The notes below the pieces were generated by a model, which was not told the origin of the DNA, ran no database searches, and saw only the letters and a list, made by a program, of their open reading frames with translations. Shown one piece after another: positions 31,237 through 38,863 of a stretch of DNA of 38,863 nt; the stretch's first letter is position 1; the number at the start of each line of letters is the position of its first letter. Both the position numbers and the translations under genes were made by a program. Source of the stretch: Acidobacteriota bacterium (GTDB lineage: Bacteria; Acidobacteriota; Terriglobia; Acidiferrales; UBA7541); assembly GCA_021788095.1 (NCBI GenBank), contig JAJYLB010000033.1:1-38863 (forward strand). The letters run 5' to 3'.

Positions 31237-31584
31237 TTAGCGGAGGCTTTCCACCGCTTCCTTCAGGTTTGGGAACGTGGGAAAGAAGGCCGAAACGTGG
31301 GCCATGTCCATCAGGGCCTTGATGCGCTGATTCGCTCCCACCAGAGCCAGTCTTCGTTGCGCGCGCTGAGCGGCTACCAGGGCGCCAACCAATGCGCCTA
31401 AACCCGCCGAATCCATGTAAGGGACATCGGTGAAGTCGAGCACGAGGGCGTTGAATTGCCCTTCGCGGATAGCCGCCTGAAATGGGAATACGCTCTGCAG
31501 GGTGAGCGAGCCGGTGAGCCGCAAGACTCGCAAGCCCGCGGCGGCATCGTCCATCGTTTCGATCGTGAGGGTGGTCTCTGGCAC
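31237..31584 (-). CDS. STAS-domain anti-anti-sigma factor-like protein
   Basis: The 115-residue single-domain protein has the STAS fold of SpoIIAA/RsbV regulators, which bind a kinase/anti-sigma partner when unphosphorylated. The phosphorylatable serine is Ser59 in VPYMDSAGLGALVGALVAA, and the strand LVLDFTDV precedes it. The C-terminal helix ends LKEAVESLR. It is third in a minus-strand series after TolC- and EmrA-like genes, with 119 bases to the latter, so cotranscription is uncertain. No anti-sigma kinase or phosphatase is nearby. Regulation of a sigma or stress pathway is inferred from family. Confidence 0.88.
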   Translation of the reverse strand: MPETTLTIETMDDAAAGLRVLRLTGSLTLQSVFPFQAAIREGQFNALVLDFTDVPYMDSAGLGALVGALVAAQRAQRRLALVGANQRIKALMDMAHVSAFFPTFPNLKEAVESLR

Positions 31585-31703
31585 GGGGGCGATTCTATCG
31601 GCTGGCGGGAAGAAACGCTCGTTAAAATCCGGTTACAACTTTCGGAAGCGGCCGCGGCAGGCGGATCGCGCCCATGACTCTGTCGGTCTAAAGCGAGGCC
31701 TCG

Positions 31704-32984
31704 TTAGCGTGTGAAGATCGTGGCTTCGACGTTCATTCCGGGGCGCAAAACGGCCTTGCCGGGAGCGATCGGATCGAGAACGATCTTTACGGGGATGCGC
31801 TGGACGACCTTCACGAAATTGCCGGTGGCGTTTTCCGGGGGAAGCAAGCTCATCCGCGCGCCGGTAGCGCCGGAAAGAGCCACCACACGGCCGGGGAAGG
31901 ACTCGTCGTACATATCCACGTGGACCTCGGCCCGCTCTCCGGGGCGGACTTTGGCAAGCTGCGTCTCCTTGAAGTTCGCCCTCACCCAGACGTCTTTGAG
32001 CGGCACGATAGCGAAAAGCGACTGCCCCGGCTGGACGATCTGTCCCGGTTGGACGTTCTTGCTGCTGATCACGCCTTCGGTGGGAGCGACGATCGTGGCG
32101 TAGCTCAGATCGAGCTTCGCCGCCTGGAGATTGGCCTTGGCCTGCGCCACGTTGGCGTTGGCGGAAACCGCGTCGGCAGAGCGCATGGGCACCCGACGCG
32201 AGTTGGCGCGAGCTTCATCGAGACGAGCCTGGGCCGCGGCAACTTGGGCCTTGGCGGCCGTCATCGCCGCCTGGTCGATTTGCGCTTGCTTTTGCGCTTC
32301 GGAAAGCCGCTCCTGGGAAGCCTTGAGTTCGCTTGCGGAAGATTGCGCCGCGGCGAGATAGGCGTCGTATTGCTGCCGGGAGATTTCCGCCTTGGCGACG
32401 AGCGGTTTCATCCGTGCGAGGTCGGCCTGGGCCTTGTGGCTGTTCGCCTGGTTCTTGCTCACTTGCGCTTGGGCGTAGGAGAGGCCGGCAGTGGAAGCGT
32501 TCTGGTAGCCGAGCACGGCTTGTTGGTAGGCAGCCTGGGCGGCGCTCAACTCGGCCTGAGCCGCTTCGATGGCGCTGCGGGTGGTTCCCTGGGCGAGGGG
32601 AACGGCAACTTGCGCGGCCCGCGCTTGCGCTTGGGCCAGAGCGAGCGCGGCTTCCGCTTGCGCCACTTTCGCCTGATAGTCGCGCGGGTCGATCCGGAGG
32701 AGGACCTGGCCGGCTTGGACGTGGTCGTACTCCTGGAAAAGGACCTGGTTCACGGTGCCGTAAATCTTGGAAGCGATCGGCGTGATGTCGCCATTCACTT
32801 CGGCGTCATCGGTGGAAACGCGGCCATTGAGGTAATACCAGACGCCGACGGCCGCGGCGACGAGCACGATCAGGCCGATAAGCGCGGCACGGCGAAAGCC
32901 GGGTTGCGCCAAGCGGCCCCGCGCCGAGCGCGGGCGCTCCGAAGAATTCTGGTCAGCTTCCCGTTCCACGACATTCGTACCCAT
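31704..32984 (-). CDS. EmrA/HlyD family membrane fusion protein (efflux adaptor)
   Basis: The 426-residue periplasmic adaptor should bridge an inner-membrane pump and TolC. A single N-terminal membrane helix (ALIGLIVLVAAAVGVWYYL, about 33-52) precedes a lipoyl half-motif (VSTDDAEVNGDI). A very long Ala/Gln-rich coiled hairpin covers about 100-275, followed by the second lipoyl half (LSYATIVAPTEGVISSKNV). The EmrA signature RMSLLPPENATGNFVKVV lies near the end. It follows the TolC gene by 12 bases. An EmrB-type MFS transporter is expected next but is absent; a STAS gene follows instead. Confidence 0.9.
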   Translation of the reverse strand: MGTNVVEREADQNSSERPRSARGRLAQPGFRRAALIGLIVLVAAAVGVWYYLNGRVSTDDAEVNGDITPIASKIYGTVNQVLFQEYDHVQAGQVLLRIDPRDYQAKVAQAEAALALAQAQARAAQVAVPLAQGTTRSAIEAAQAELSAAQAAYQQAVLGYQNASTAGLSYAQAQVSKNQANSHKAQADLARMKPLVAKAEISRQQYDAYLAAAQSSASELKASQERLSEAQKQAQIDQAAMTAAKAQVAAAQARLDEARANSRRVPMRSADAVSANANVAQAKANLQAAKLDLSYATIVAPTEGVISSKNVQPGQIVQPGQSLFAIVPLKDVWVRANFKETQLAKVRPGERAEVHVDMYDESFPGRVVALSGATGARMSLLPPENATGNFVKVVQRIPVKIVLDPIAPGKAVLRPGMNVEATIFTR

Positions 32985-32996
32985 CAGGCGGCAACC

Positions 32997-34427
32997 TCAC
33001 TTCAAGTAGACGTTTTGGATTTGCCCGGTGGCGCGCGCGAGCTGCGCTCTCGCTTCGTTGTAACGGTAGAGCGCGCCGATTTGATTGCTGTTCGCCCGGG
33101 CCAGGGCGTCCTGGGCGCTCACCACTTCGATGTTATCGGCCACGCCGGCTTGGAACCGGTCTCGGGACTGGGAAACCTCCTCGCGCGCCAGCTCGACGCC
33201 CAGCGTGGCGACCTGCACCTCGTGGCGGGCGGCTTCGAGGTCGGCTACCGCCGTCTTCACTTCGAGCGCGATCTGGTTGATGAGGTCGGTTTTCTGCTGC
33301 GCGAGCACCGCGAGATCGAGCCGGGCGCCGGCTTCCTGCGCGTGAATGCGCCCGCCGGTGAAAAGCGGAAATTCGACTCGCGCCTCGTAGATGTACGTGG
33401 GAATCACGGTGGAGGCCGAGATGCCTTGCTGGAGGTACAGCCCTTGAAAACTCAGGCTGGGGAGTTTCTGGTCCCCGGCGGCGCGAAGCTCGTCGTCCAA
33501 ACGCAACTGGCGCGCCTCGATGGATTTCATCTCGGGCCGATTCGTCAACGCCTGGGAGATGCTTTGCGCGGCGGTGAAGGGCGGTGTCTGGTAGAAGCTG
33601 ATGCGATCGGCGAGGACGATCTGGGCGTTGGGGCTGACATTGAGCAGGCGTGCCAAGCCATAGAGCGAAGTCTTTTCCGCCGTTTCCGCTTGGATGAGCG
33701 ATTGCTGCTCGTTTTGCAGCTCGACGTTGGCTCGCAGGGTGTCGAGGCCCGTGGAAACGCCGTGTTTCTGCAGGTCTTCGGCTTGGTCGTAGAGAGCTTG
33801 CGCCAGCGCGACGCGCGCGCGCGCGGCCTGCACCGTAGCGGAGTTCCGCAGGCTCGCCAAATATTGGGAGACGACGAGCAGCGTCACCTGCTCCCGTACC
33901 CCCATGCGGTCGTATCCGGATTCCGTCACTTCGTGTCCCGACGCTTCCAGCCGGCGCCAAAGCGAGAGATCGAATACCGGCGCCGAGAAAAGAGTCCCCG
34001 CGCTGAAGATTTGGAAGGGACCGATGTGTTCGGCGAAGCCGGGCACGGGAAGCGGGCCCCCGAAGTCCGCCTCGACGTTCGCACGCACGGCTTGGTCGGT
34101 GACGTCGAGCGAGGCTTGCGGCAGCAAGGCGGAGATGGCCAGGTTACGGTCTTGCTGGCTCCTGGCCAGATTCAGGGCGCCGATCTGCACCTGGGGGTTC
34201 TGGCGCAGGGCCATCGCTACCGCGTCGCGTAGGGTCAGCTGCAGTGTGGTTGCCGGCGACGCCGGCTGCGCCGGCGCCTGGCCTGCCAGCACGGGCCTCG
34301 CGATCAGCAAGGTGATGGCGAAGAGGAATGTCGGCGCGAGGCAAAGCGCCCGCGGCCGCCACGCCGGGCCAACCGGCCCGCGGGCGGGGAGCGGCAATCC
34401 CATACCGAATGTGTGAATTGGCTTCAT
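32997..34427 (-). CDS. TolC family outer membrane efflux protein
   Basis: The 476-residue protein should form the outer-membrane channel for the adjacent EmrA-like adaptor. After a signal-peptide-like region (LAPTFLFAITLLIARPVLA, about 30-48) come the two OEP repeats. The first contains TLRDAVAMALRQNPQVQIG, the second ALTNRPEMKSIEARQLRLDD. Long helical stretches such as ALARANSNQIGALYRYNEAR are typical TolC coiled coils. I chose ATG 34427 because it precedes the signal peptide; a longer frame exists but overlaps moaA. moaA ends 47 bases upstream on the same strand. Substrates are unknown. Confidence 0.9.
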   Translation of the reverse strand: MKPIHTFGMGLPLPARGPVGPAWRPRALCLAPTFLFAITLLIARPVLAGQAPAQPASPATTLQLTLRDAVAMALRQNPQVQIGALNLARSQQDRNLAISALLPQASLDVTDQAVRANVEADFGGPLPVPGFAEHIGPFQIFSAGTLFSAPVFDLSLWRRLEASGHEVTESGYDRMGVREQVTLLVVSQYLASLRNSATVQAARARVALAQALYDQAEDLQKHGVSTGLDTLRANVELQNEQQSLIQAETAEKTSLYGLARLLNVSPNAQIVLADRISFYQTPPFTAAQSISQALTNRPEMKSIEARQLRLDDELRAAGDQKLPSLSFQGLYLQQGISASTVIPTYIYEARVEFPLFTGGRIHAQEAGARLDLAVLAQQKTDLINQIALEVKTAVADLEAARHEVQVATLGVELAREEVSQSRDRFQAGVADNIEVVSAQDALARANSNQIGALYRYNEARAQLARATGQIQNVYLK

Positions 34428-34474
34428 CTTCGCGCAATCCCTTCCGGGGCGGCTGGGAGGACGGGCAAAAAGGG

Positions 34475-35515
34475 TCACCCGCCGCGAGTGTGCATTTCCA
34501 GATGGGGATCGCGCCGGAGGTTCTCCAGCGGTACCAATGGGCCGCGGACGCGCGTCTCTCGCCGGCGTTCCGCGCCGCGGTCGTCCCGGGCCGTCCAGGC
34601 GTCTTCTATTAGATGGGCGATCTCCTCCCGGGTTGCACCGCGGCGGAGCGGCCCGCGCAGGTCGAAGCCTCGGAGCGCGTAAAGACACAGGTACCACGCG
34701 CCGTCGGCGGTGAGGCGGCTGCGGTCGCACGAGCTGCAAAAAGGCGCGGTGACCGAGGCGATGATGCCGAGAGCCGTGCCATCGGGGAGCGCGAACCGTT
34801 CGGCCGGCGCGGAATCGTTTTCGCCCAGAGGCAGGATCGAGCCGTAGCTGGCCTGGAGGCGGGCGAGAATGCTCGCGCGAGGAACCACGTCGTCGGGCGA
34901 CCAGTGCGTCGCCCCACCCACGTCCATGTACTCGATGAAGCGGACCTCCGCGCCAACCGTTCGGCCAAATTCGATCATGGCGGGAATCTCGTCGTCATTG
35001 ACGCCGCGCATCACCACCGTGTCGATTTTCAGCCGAGGGAATCCCGCCGCGGCGGCTGCGCGAATGCCATCGAGCACGCGCGCGTGCAGGTCTTGCCGCG
35101 TCAGCGCGAAAAAACGCTCGGGGCGCAGCGTATCCAGGCTTACCGTGACCCGGCTGAGGCCGGCGCGGCGAAGCTCCCCGGCGCACGACTCGAGCAAGAC
35201 GCCATTGGTGGTAAGGGCGATCTCCTCGATGCGAGGATCGGCCGCGAGCATCGCCACCAAGCGGACGACATCCTGGCGCAAGAGGGGCTCGCCGCCGGTG
35301 AGCCGGACCTTGTTCGCTCCCTTCTCGGCGAAGATGCCGGCAAGGTAAGCGATCTCCTCGTAACTCAGCAGGTCTTCCCGCCGGAGCCAGTGGTATTCCT
35401 CTTCCGGCATGCAGTAGCGGCAGCGAAGATTGCAGCGGTCGGTAACGGATAGCCGCAACTGGCCCAGCGGCCGGCCGAGCGTGTCGTGAACTTTAGCAAC
35501 TTCCGCTCCGAACAT
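34475..35515 (-). CDS. moaA: GTP 3',8-cyclase (molybdenum cofactor biosynthesis)
   Basis: This 346-residue radical SAM enzyme converts GTP to 3',8-cyclo-7,8-dihydro-GTP, the first step of molybdopterin synthesis. The N-terminal cluster motif CNLRCRYC places Cys28, Cys32 and Cys35; the SAM-binding GGEPLLR follows. The second cluster uses the CSSC pair and a third Cys 13 residues on (CSSCDRSRLTADG..YLC). The C-terminus ends in the GlyGly motif (HTRGG) that MoaA uses. Length and motifs are normal. No other moa genes are adjacent. An IS4 remnant lies immediately upstream of the start. Confidence 0.95.
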   Translation of the reverse strand: MFGAEVAKVHDTLGRPLGQLRLSVTDRCNLRCRYCMPEEEYHWLRREDLLSYEEIAYLAGIFAEKGANKVRLTGGEPLLRQDVVRLVAMLAADPRIEEIALTTNGVLLESCAGELRRAGLSRVTVSLDTLRPERFFALTRQDLHARVLDGIRAAAAAGFPRLKIDTVVMRGVNDDEIPAMIEFGRTVGAEVRFIEYMDVGGATHWSPDDVVPRASILARLQASYGSILPLGENDSAPAERFALPDGTALGIIASVTAPFCSSCDRSRLTADGAWYLCLYALRGFDLRGPLRRGATREEIAHLIEDAWTARDDRGAERRRETRVRGPLVPLENLRRDPHLEMHTRGG

Positions 35516-35621
35516 GAGAGTTGGCTCGCATTTCGATGGTAGGGTTTCGGCACTCGCGAGTCAAACGCGGAACGCCGCGCGGAGGGCCGTCGTAGCACAG
35601 CGTCATGCAGACGAATTGGCT

Positions 35622-35738
35622 CTAGCAGGAGAATCGGCTGGCCCTGCGGTCGTCATGGTAGCGTTCGACGCAACTACGGAGCTCGTGGGCGGGAATCAAA
35701 TCCATCGGCTGGGCGAAGACGGTCTTGCCCTGATTCAT
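35622..35738 (-). pseudogene. IS4-family transposase remnant (DUF4372 N-terminus)
   Basis: The minus strand reads 38 residues beginning MNQGKTVFAQPMDLIPAHEL and ending ERYHDDRRASRFSC before a TAG. This matches the start of IS4-type transposases (typically MNxGKTVFxQLMDFLPxHEF...CVxRYxGDxxxxxFSCW). After the TAG, which takes the place of the expected Trp, SQFVCMT continues in frame. Homology then decays and runs into the moaA start. The rest of the transposase is missing, so this is a decayed fragment. The remainder of 35516-35906 holds no gene I can support. Confidence 0.7.
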
Positions 35739-35906
35739 CGGCCGCAGCCTCCGGGAATGCCGGGAAAGGATGGTCGAGAAGACCGACGGGATTCAAATCG
35801 AGAACGGCTAACTTCAGTATCAAATGCAAGACCCAGGGCAACTTAGAGCGGAATCCGAATTCAATGACCGGGCAGTCCGGTCACTCGCCACCGGCTACCG
35901 TTCTTT

Positions 35907-38588
35907 TCATTCCTGTCGCAGGGCGACGACGGGATCGACGCGCATCGCTCGTCGCGCTGGCACGTAGCACGCCACGAGCGCGGCCGCGGCAATCGCCAAG
36001 GACGCCGCGGCAAATGTGCCCGCATCGCCTGGCTGGATCTCGAAGAGGAAGCTGCGCAACAGCCGCGTGAGGGCCAGTGCGCCGCCGAGGCCAATAATGA
36101 TCCCTACGCCCGCGAGCGCTGCTCCTTCGCGCATCACCATTCCTAACGCGTCGGAGGGCCGTGCTCCGAGGGCCATCCGCAAGCCAATTTCACGAGTCCG
36201 CCGGCCCACCGCAAAGGAAACCACGCCGTAGATCCCGACCATCGCCAACACAATCCCGAGCAACCCGAATGCGCCGAAGAGCGCGGCCCGGAACCTTGGT
36301 CCGGCCTCCCTCAAGGCGATGATCTGGGTCAGCGTGCCCATCTGGTCGATTGGCGCTTCCGCGTCGACAGACGCGATTTGCTCCCTCGCCGCTGCGGCCA
36401 GGGCCTGCGGCTCAGTCTGGGTCCTCACAACGAACGTTGGCGCTCCCGTCGGTGCCCCGGCCTGTGTTCCGGGCATGTAAATCTCGGCCGTTGGTGGAAG
36501 GACGATCGAATCACCGTGGACGCTGCCGACTTCTCCGATGATTTCCATCCACTCGCGACGCCCCTGTTTGTCTTCGAAGAGCCCGATTCGTTGGCCTAGC
36601 GGGCTCACGCCCGAGAGGAAGCGTTTTTCGAACGCCTCGTTCACAATGGCCACACGCCGCGATTGGGTCGTGTCGCTCTCGTTGAAATCGCGCCCCGCGA
36701 GGAGCCGAATTCCCAGCAGACGGAAATACCCCGGTGTGGCCCAGCCGAACTTGATTCCCCTGCTCGACCTCTCGACTCTCGCTAGCCCACGAGCTTCCAC
36801 AGCGATACCGAGGGACTCGGGCCCGCCATACACCAACGGAACAGTATTCCCGGCAGTCGCGCCTTCGACGCCGGGCAGCGCTCGCAGGCGGCGCAAAATC
36901 TCTTCGTCGGCGAGGTAACACGCTGCGGGCTGCCTGCCGCTATTGCAAACCGGGCCGGCCAAGGTTGCGCGAGCGATCAGCAAATGATCCGCCCTAAACC
37001 CAAGCGGCACGGCCATCATCTTCTGCAGGCTGCGCCCCACAAGCGCCGCTCCGGTAGCCAAAATCACCGCCAGCGCGATCTCGATAGCCACCAGGGCGCC
37101 GCGCAGCCGGCGTGGGCCGCGCGTTGAAAATCCCTCGAGCAGCCCGCCGAGCCCCTCCTTCAGCGTGGCGCCCAGACCACGCCCAGATGCCTGCACGGCA
37201 GGTAGAAGGCCGAATAGGATCCCGCTCATCACGGAGACCCCAAGCGTGAACCACAATACGTTCGAGTCCAGAGCAAGACGATCGATTCGCGGCGTTCCCG
37301 GTGGCGCAATTGCCCGCAGAGCCGGCACGAGCCACGCGGCGAGCAGTAGTCCCAGCGCACCGGCGGCCAGCGAGAGCAAAAGGCTCTCTACCAGAAATTG
37401 CCTGACGATTCGCGCCCGCGTTGCCCCGACCGCTGCCCGTATCGCCACTTCTCTATTCCGGGCCCAATTCCTGGCCAGCAGCATGGCGCTCAGGTTCACG
37501 CAGGCGATCAGAAGTATCAATCCCACCGCCCCCAGCAGAATCAAAAGTTCTTGGGGTAGCGTCGACCCGATTTCCTCGTCCTTCTCGCTCCTCGCCTCGA
37601 GCTTCCATCCCTTCTCCGTCGCCGGATAAGCCGCTGCGAGGCGGGCCGAGAGAGTTCTCAGTTGAACGTTGGCCTCGGCGAGCGTCACCCCCGGCCGCAG
37701 CCGGCCCATGGCGTAGTAGTCATGAGACGCGCGGCCGGTTTCCAAGTCGGACGCGTGCAGCGGCGCCCAGACGATGGGATTCCCTCCGAACATGCCCCGG
37801 CCGAATCCCGGCGGCATCACGCCAACGAGGGTGTAAGGCTTCTTCCCAAGCATGATCTCCTTGCCGAGTATCCTCGGATTGCTCCCGAAATCGTCTCTCC
37901 ACAAGCGGTAGCTCAGAACAGCCACGTAGTCGCCACCCGACGCCAGGTCCGAGGGAAGAATCGATCGCCCCAGCAGCGGCCGAACGCCCAGCATAGTGAA
38001 GAAGTCTCCCGATACAGACGCTACCATCACGTCGTCGGGGAATGCGCCGCCAAGCAGGTTTGTGCCCACCAAGTCAAAGAAAGCCATTTGCCCAATTGCG
38101 GGACAGTGCGCCTGAACGTCCCTCGCCGCACGGAGCGTAAGCCCCCCGGAATAGGTGCTTCCTCCCAGAAGGGTGTCGTCTTCGATTTCGACCAAACGCG
38201 CTGAGTCACGGTAGGGCAGGGGCTCGATCAGGATGCCATTCACCGCACTGAAGATAGCGGTATTCGCGCCGACACCTAGAGCCAGCGTAACGATGGCGAT
38301 GGCCGTGAAGCCCCGCGATTTCCGCAGCATGCGCCAGCCAAACCGAACATCCTGGATGAGCGGTTCGACAAGCCGGACGCCCAGAGCGCCGCGCCATTCC
38401 TCCATGACATTCTGGATCCCGGCGAATTTTGCCATCGCGCGCCGCCGCGCTTCATCCGGCTCGATCCCTTGGGCAATCGGCTCGGCGGTGTTTTGCTCGA
38501 TAGGGAAACGCAACCCATCGTCGAGTTCCGCTTCGACGGCCCTGCTGCGGAACAGCGAACGCATCCGAACCCGCAGTTCGCTCGGCAC
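35907..38588 (-). CDS. ADOP-type ABC transporter permease (MacB/FtsX family)
   Basis: The 893-residue membrane protein has the layout of acidobacterial duplicated orphan permeases. The N-terminal region (SELRVRMRSLFRSRAVEAEL, then EARRRAMAKFAGIQNVMEEW) precedes a first membrane segment (FTAIAIVTLALGVGANTAIF) and a large periplasmic MacB_PCD domain. An FtsX domain (about 375-490), a second periplasmic domain and a final FtsX domain (about 765-890, ending ARRAMRVDPVVALRQE) follow. No ABC ATPase gene is adjacent, which is usual for this group. The start is uncertain: I favour GTG 38588 by comparison with related N-termini; ATG 38564 and TTG 38624 are alternatives. Confidence 0.88.
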   Translation of the reverse strand: MPSELRVRMRSLFRSRAVEAELDDGLRFPIEQNTAEPIAQGIEPDEARRRAMAKFAGIQNVMEEWRGALGVRLVEPLIQDVRFGWRMLRKSRGFTAIAIVTLALGVGANTAIFSAVNGILIEPLPYRDSARLVEIEDDTLLGGSTYSGGLTLRAARDVQAHCPAIGQMAFFDLVGTNLLGGAFPDDVMVASVSGDFFTMLGVRPLLGRSILPSDLASGGDYVAVLSYRLWRDDFGSNPRILGKEIMLGKKPYTLVGVMPPGFGRGMFGGNPIVWAPLHASDLETGRASHDYYAMGRLRPGVTLAEANVQLRTLSARLAAAYPATEKGWKLEARSEKDEEIGSTLPQELLILLGAVGLILLIACVNLSAMLLARNWARNREVAIRAAVGATRARIVRQFLVESLLLSLAAGALGLLLAAWLVPALRAIAPPGTPRIDRLALDSNVLWFTLGVSVMSGILFGLLPAVQASGRGLGATLKEGLGGLLEGFSTRGPRRLRGALVAIEIALAVILATGAALVGRSLQKMMAVPLGFRADHLLIARATLAGPVCNSGRQPAACYLADEEILRRLRALPGVEGATAGNTVPLVYGGPESLGIAVEARGLARVERSSRGIKFGWATPGYFRLLGIRLLAGRDFNESDTTQSRRVAIVNEAFEKRFLSGVSPLGQRIGLFEDKQGRREWMEIIGEVGSVHGDSIVLPPTAEIYMPGTQAGAPTGAPTFVVRTQTEPQALAAAAREQIASVDAEAPIDQMGTLTQIIALREAGPRFRAALFGAFGLLGIVLAMVGIYGVVSFAVGRRTREIGLRMALGARPSDALGMVMREGAALAGVGIIIGLGGALALTRLLRSFLFEIQPGDAGTFAAASLAIAAAALVACYVPARRAMRVDPVVALRQE

Positions 38589-38790
38589 GGACCGTTCTGC
38601 CTGGCGTTCAGGCAGAGGTTCCAAGAAGACCCGCAGACTATTCTGCTGATTTACGCAGGGATTGCAAGCAATTCACCTCGCGGTTACTGGGAACGCGCAC
38701 AGTAATTCATAGGCGCGGGCGGCGGCTCCGGCACCTGTTGAAAGGTCGTCTTCTTTAACTCTTTCGCCCCGTCCGATTGGAGCGCGTAAT

Positions 38791-38799
38791 TGGTATAAT
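38791..38799 (+). promoter_or_regulatory. Extended -10 promoter at the window end
   Basis: TGGTATAAT at 38791-38799 is a perfect extended -10 (TGn followed by TATAAT) on the plus strand. No good -35 at 17 bases is seen, consistent with extended -10 promoters. It points out of the window, away from the ADOP gene. Confidence 0.55.
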
Positions 38800-38835
38800 G
38801 CTAGGGTAAGCTGCGCGCCGGTGCCGCGACGCACG

Positions 38836-38863
38836 ATGAGGAAGGCTCGCCTTGCGGTCCTAA
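38836..38863 (+). CDS. Possible start of a gene continuing past the window
   Basis: The ATG at 38836 opens a frame MRKARLAVL that runs off the window. It lies about 37 bases downstream of the extended -10 promoter, and the basic start plus hydrophobic residues would suit a signal peptide. No Shine-Dalgarno sequence is visible. It is a possibility only. Confidence 0.2.

Noticed and set aside
31920..34232. 770-codon plus-strand open frame across the efflux genes
   Set aside because: It is antisense to the HlyD and TolC genes, and its Leu/Arg/Gly-rich translation has no domains.
1..38863. CRISPR array, defence island, biosynthetic gene cluster or prophage
   Set aside because: No regularly spaced direct repeats, Cas or restriction proteins, NRPS/PKS domains or phage structural proteins were found.

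Overview
The window is G+C-rich bacterial chromosome, most likely from an Acidobacteriota member (soil or metagenome lineage). The strongest pointer is the long MacB/FtsX-type permease at the right end, with the N-terminal extension typical of the duplicated orphan permeases (ADOP) abundant in that phylum. Supporting hints are a duplicated lipocalin-like secreted protein, a small basic protein with an AQRARWAK motif, and intergenic repeats containing CCTGAGCG..GCGAAGGATC. This assignment comes from recognised families, not from a database search.

Layout. 1-4.6 kb: a HAD phosphatase/lytic transglycosylase pair (minus), then threonine synthase and a free-standing alanyl-tRNA editing protein (plus). 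4.7-7.6 kb: a lipoprotein esterase and a SAM methyltransferase. 7.6-9.6 kb: a gene-free stretch and an IS110-family insertion sequence with a structured left end (possible bridge RNA) and unusual inverted flanks. 9.8-14.2 kb: a small secreted protein, a fused M16 zinc peptidase and a CmcI-like methyltransferase. 14.2-18.6 kb: tRNA-Ala(CGC), an S41 processing protease and, divergently from a near-consensus promoter, tatB-tatC-glutaminyl cyclotransferase-like peptidase. 18.6-20.8 kb: tRNA-Gln(TTG) and small accessory genes, including a ribbon-helix-helix pair with a putative self-operator and a cysteine-cluster/HTH protein of a type I associate with actinobacteria and their phages. 20.9-24.7 kb: nadB, aroB and menG. 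24.8-27.5 kb: a secreted phosphatidylserine-decarboxylase-like protein, a 19-bp perfect inverted repeat, a truncated transposase, a small basic-protein gene split by a TGA, and a duplicated secreted protein. 27.7-31.2 kb: prepilin peptidase, a divergent EF-P, a FAD oxidoreductase, and a Gly/Met-rich exported protein ending in a clear terminator. 31.2-35.5 kb: moaA, TolC and EmrA-like genes and a STAS protein, all on the minus strand. 35.6-38.9 kb: an IS4 remnant, the ADOP permease and an outward extended -10 promoter.

Most genes are housekeeping or envelope genes in short, mostly unrelated transcription units. The likely functional groupings are TatBC with the co-transcribed exported peptidase, the HAD/transglycosylase pair, and the TolC-EmrA efflux pair, which has no MFS partner here. 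The accessory signals concentrate at 7.6-9.8, 19.4-20.8 and 25.9-27.5 kb. No CRISPR array, rRNA gene, phage structural gene or complete defence system was seen. The best candidates for new biology are the IS110 left-end RNA and inverted flanks, the secreted PsiD-like decarboxylase, the EF-P paralog without its tip lysine, and the self-regulated RHH pair.
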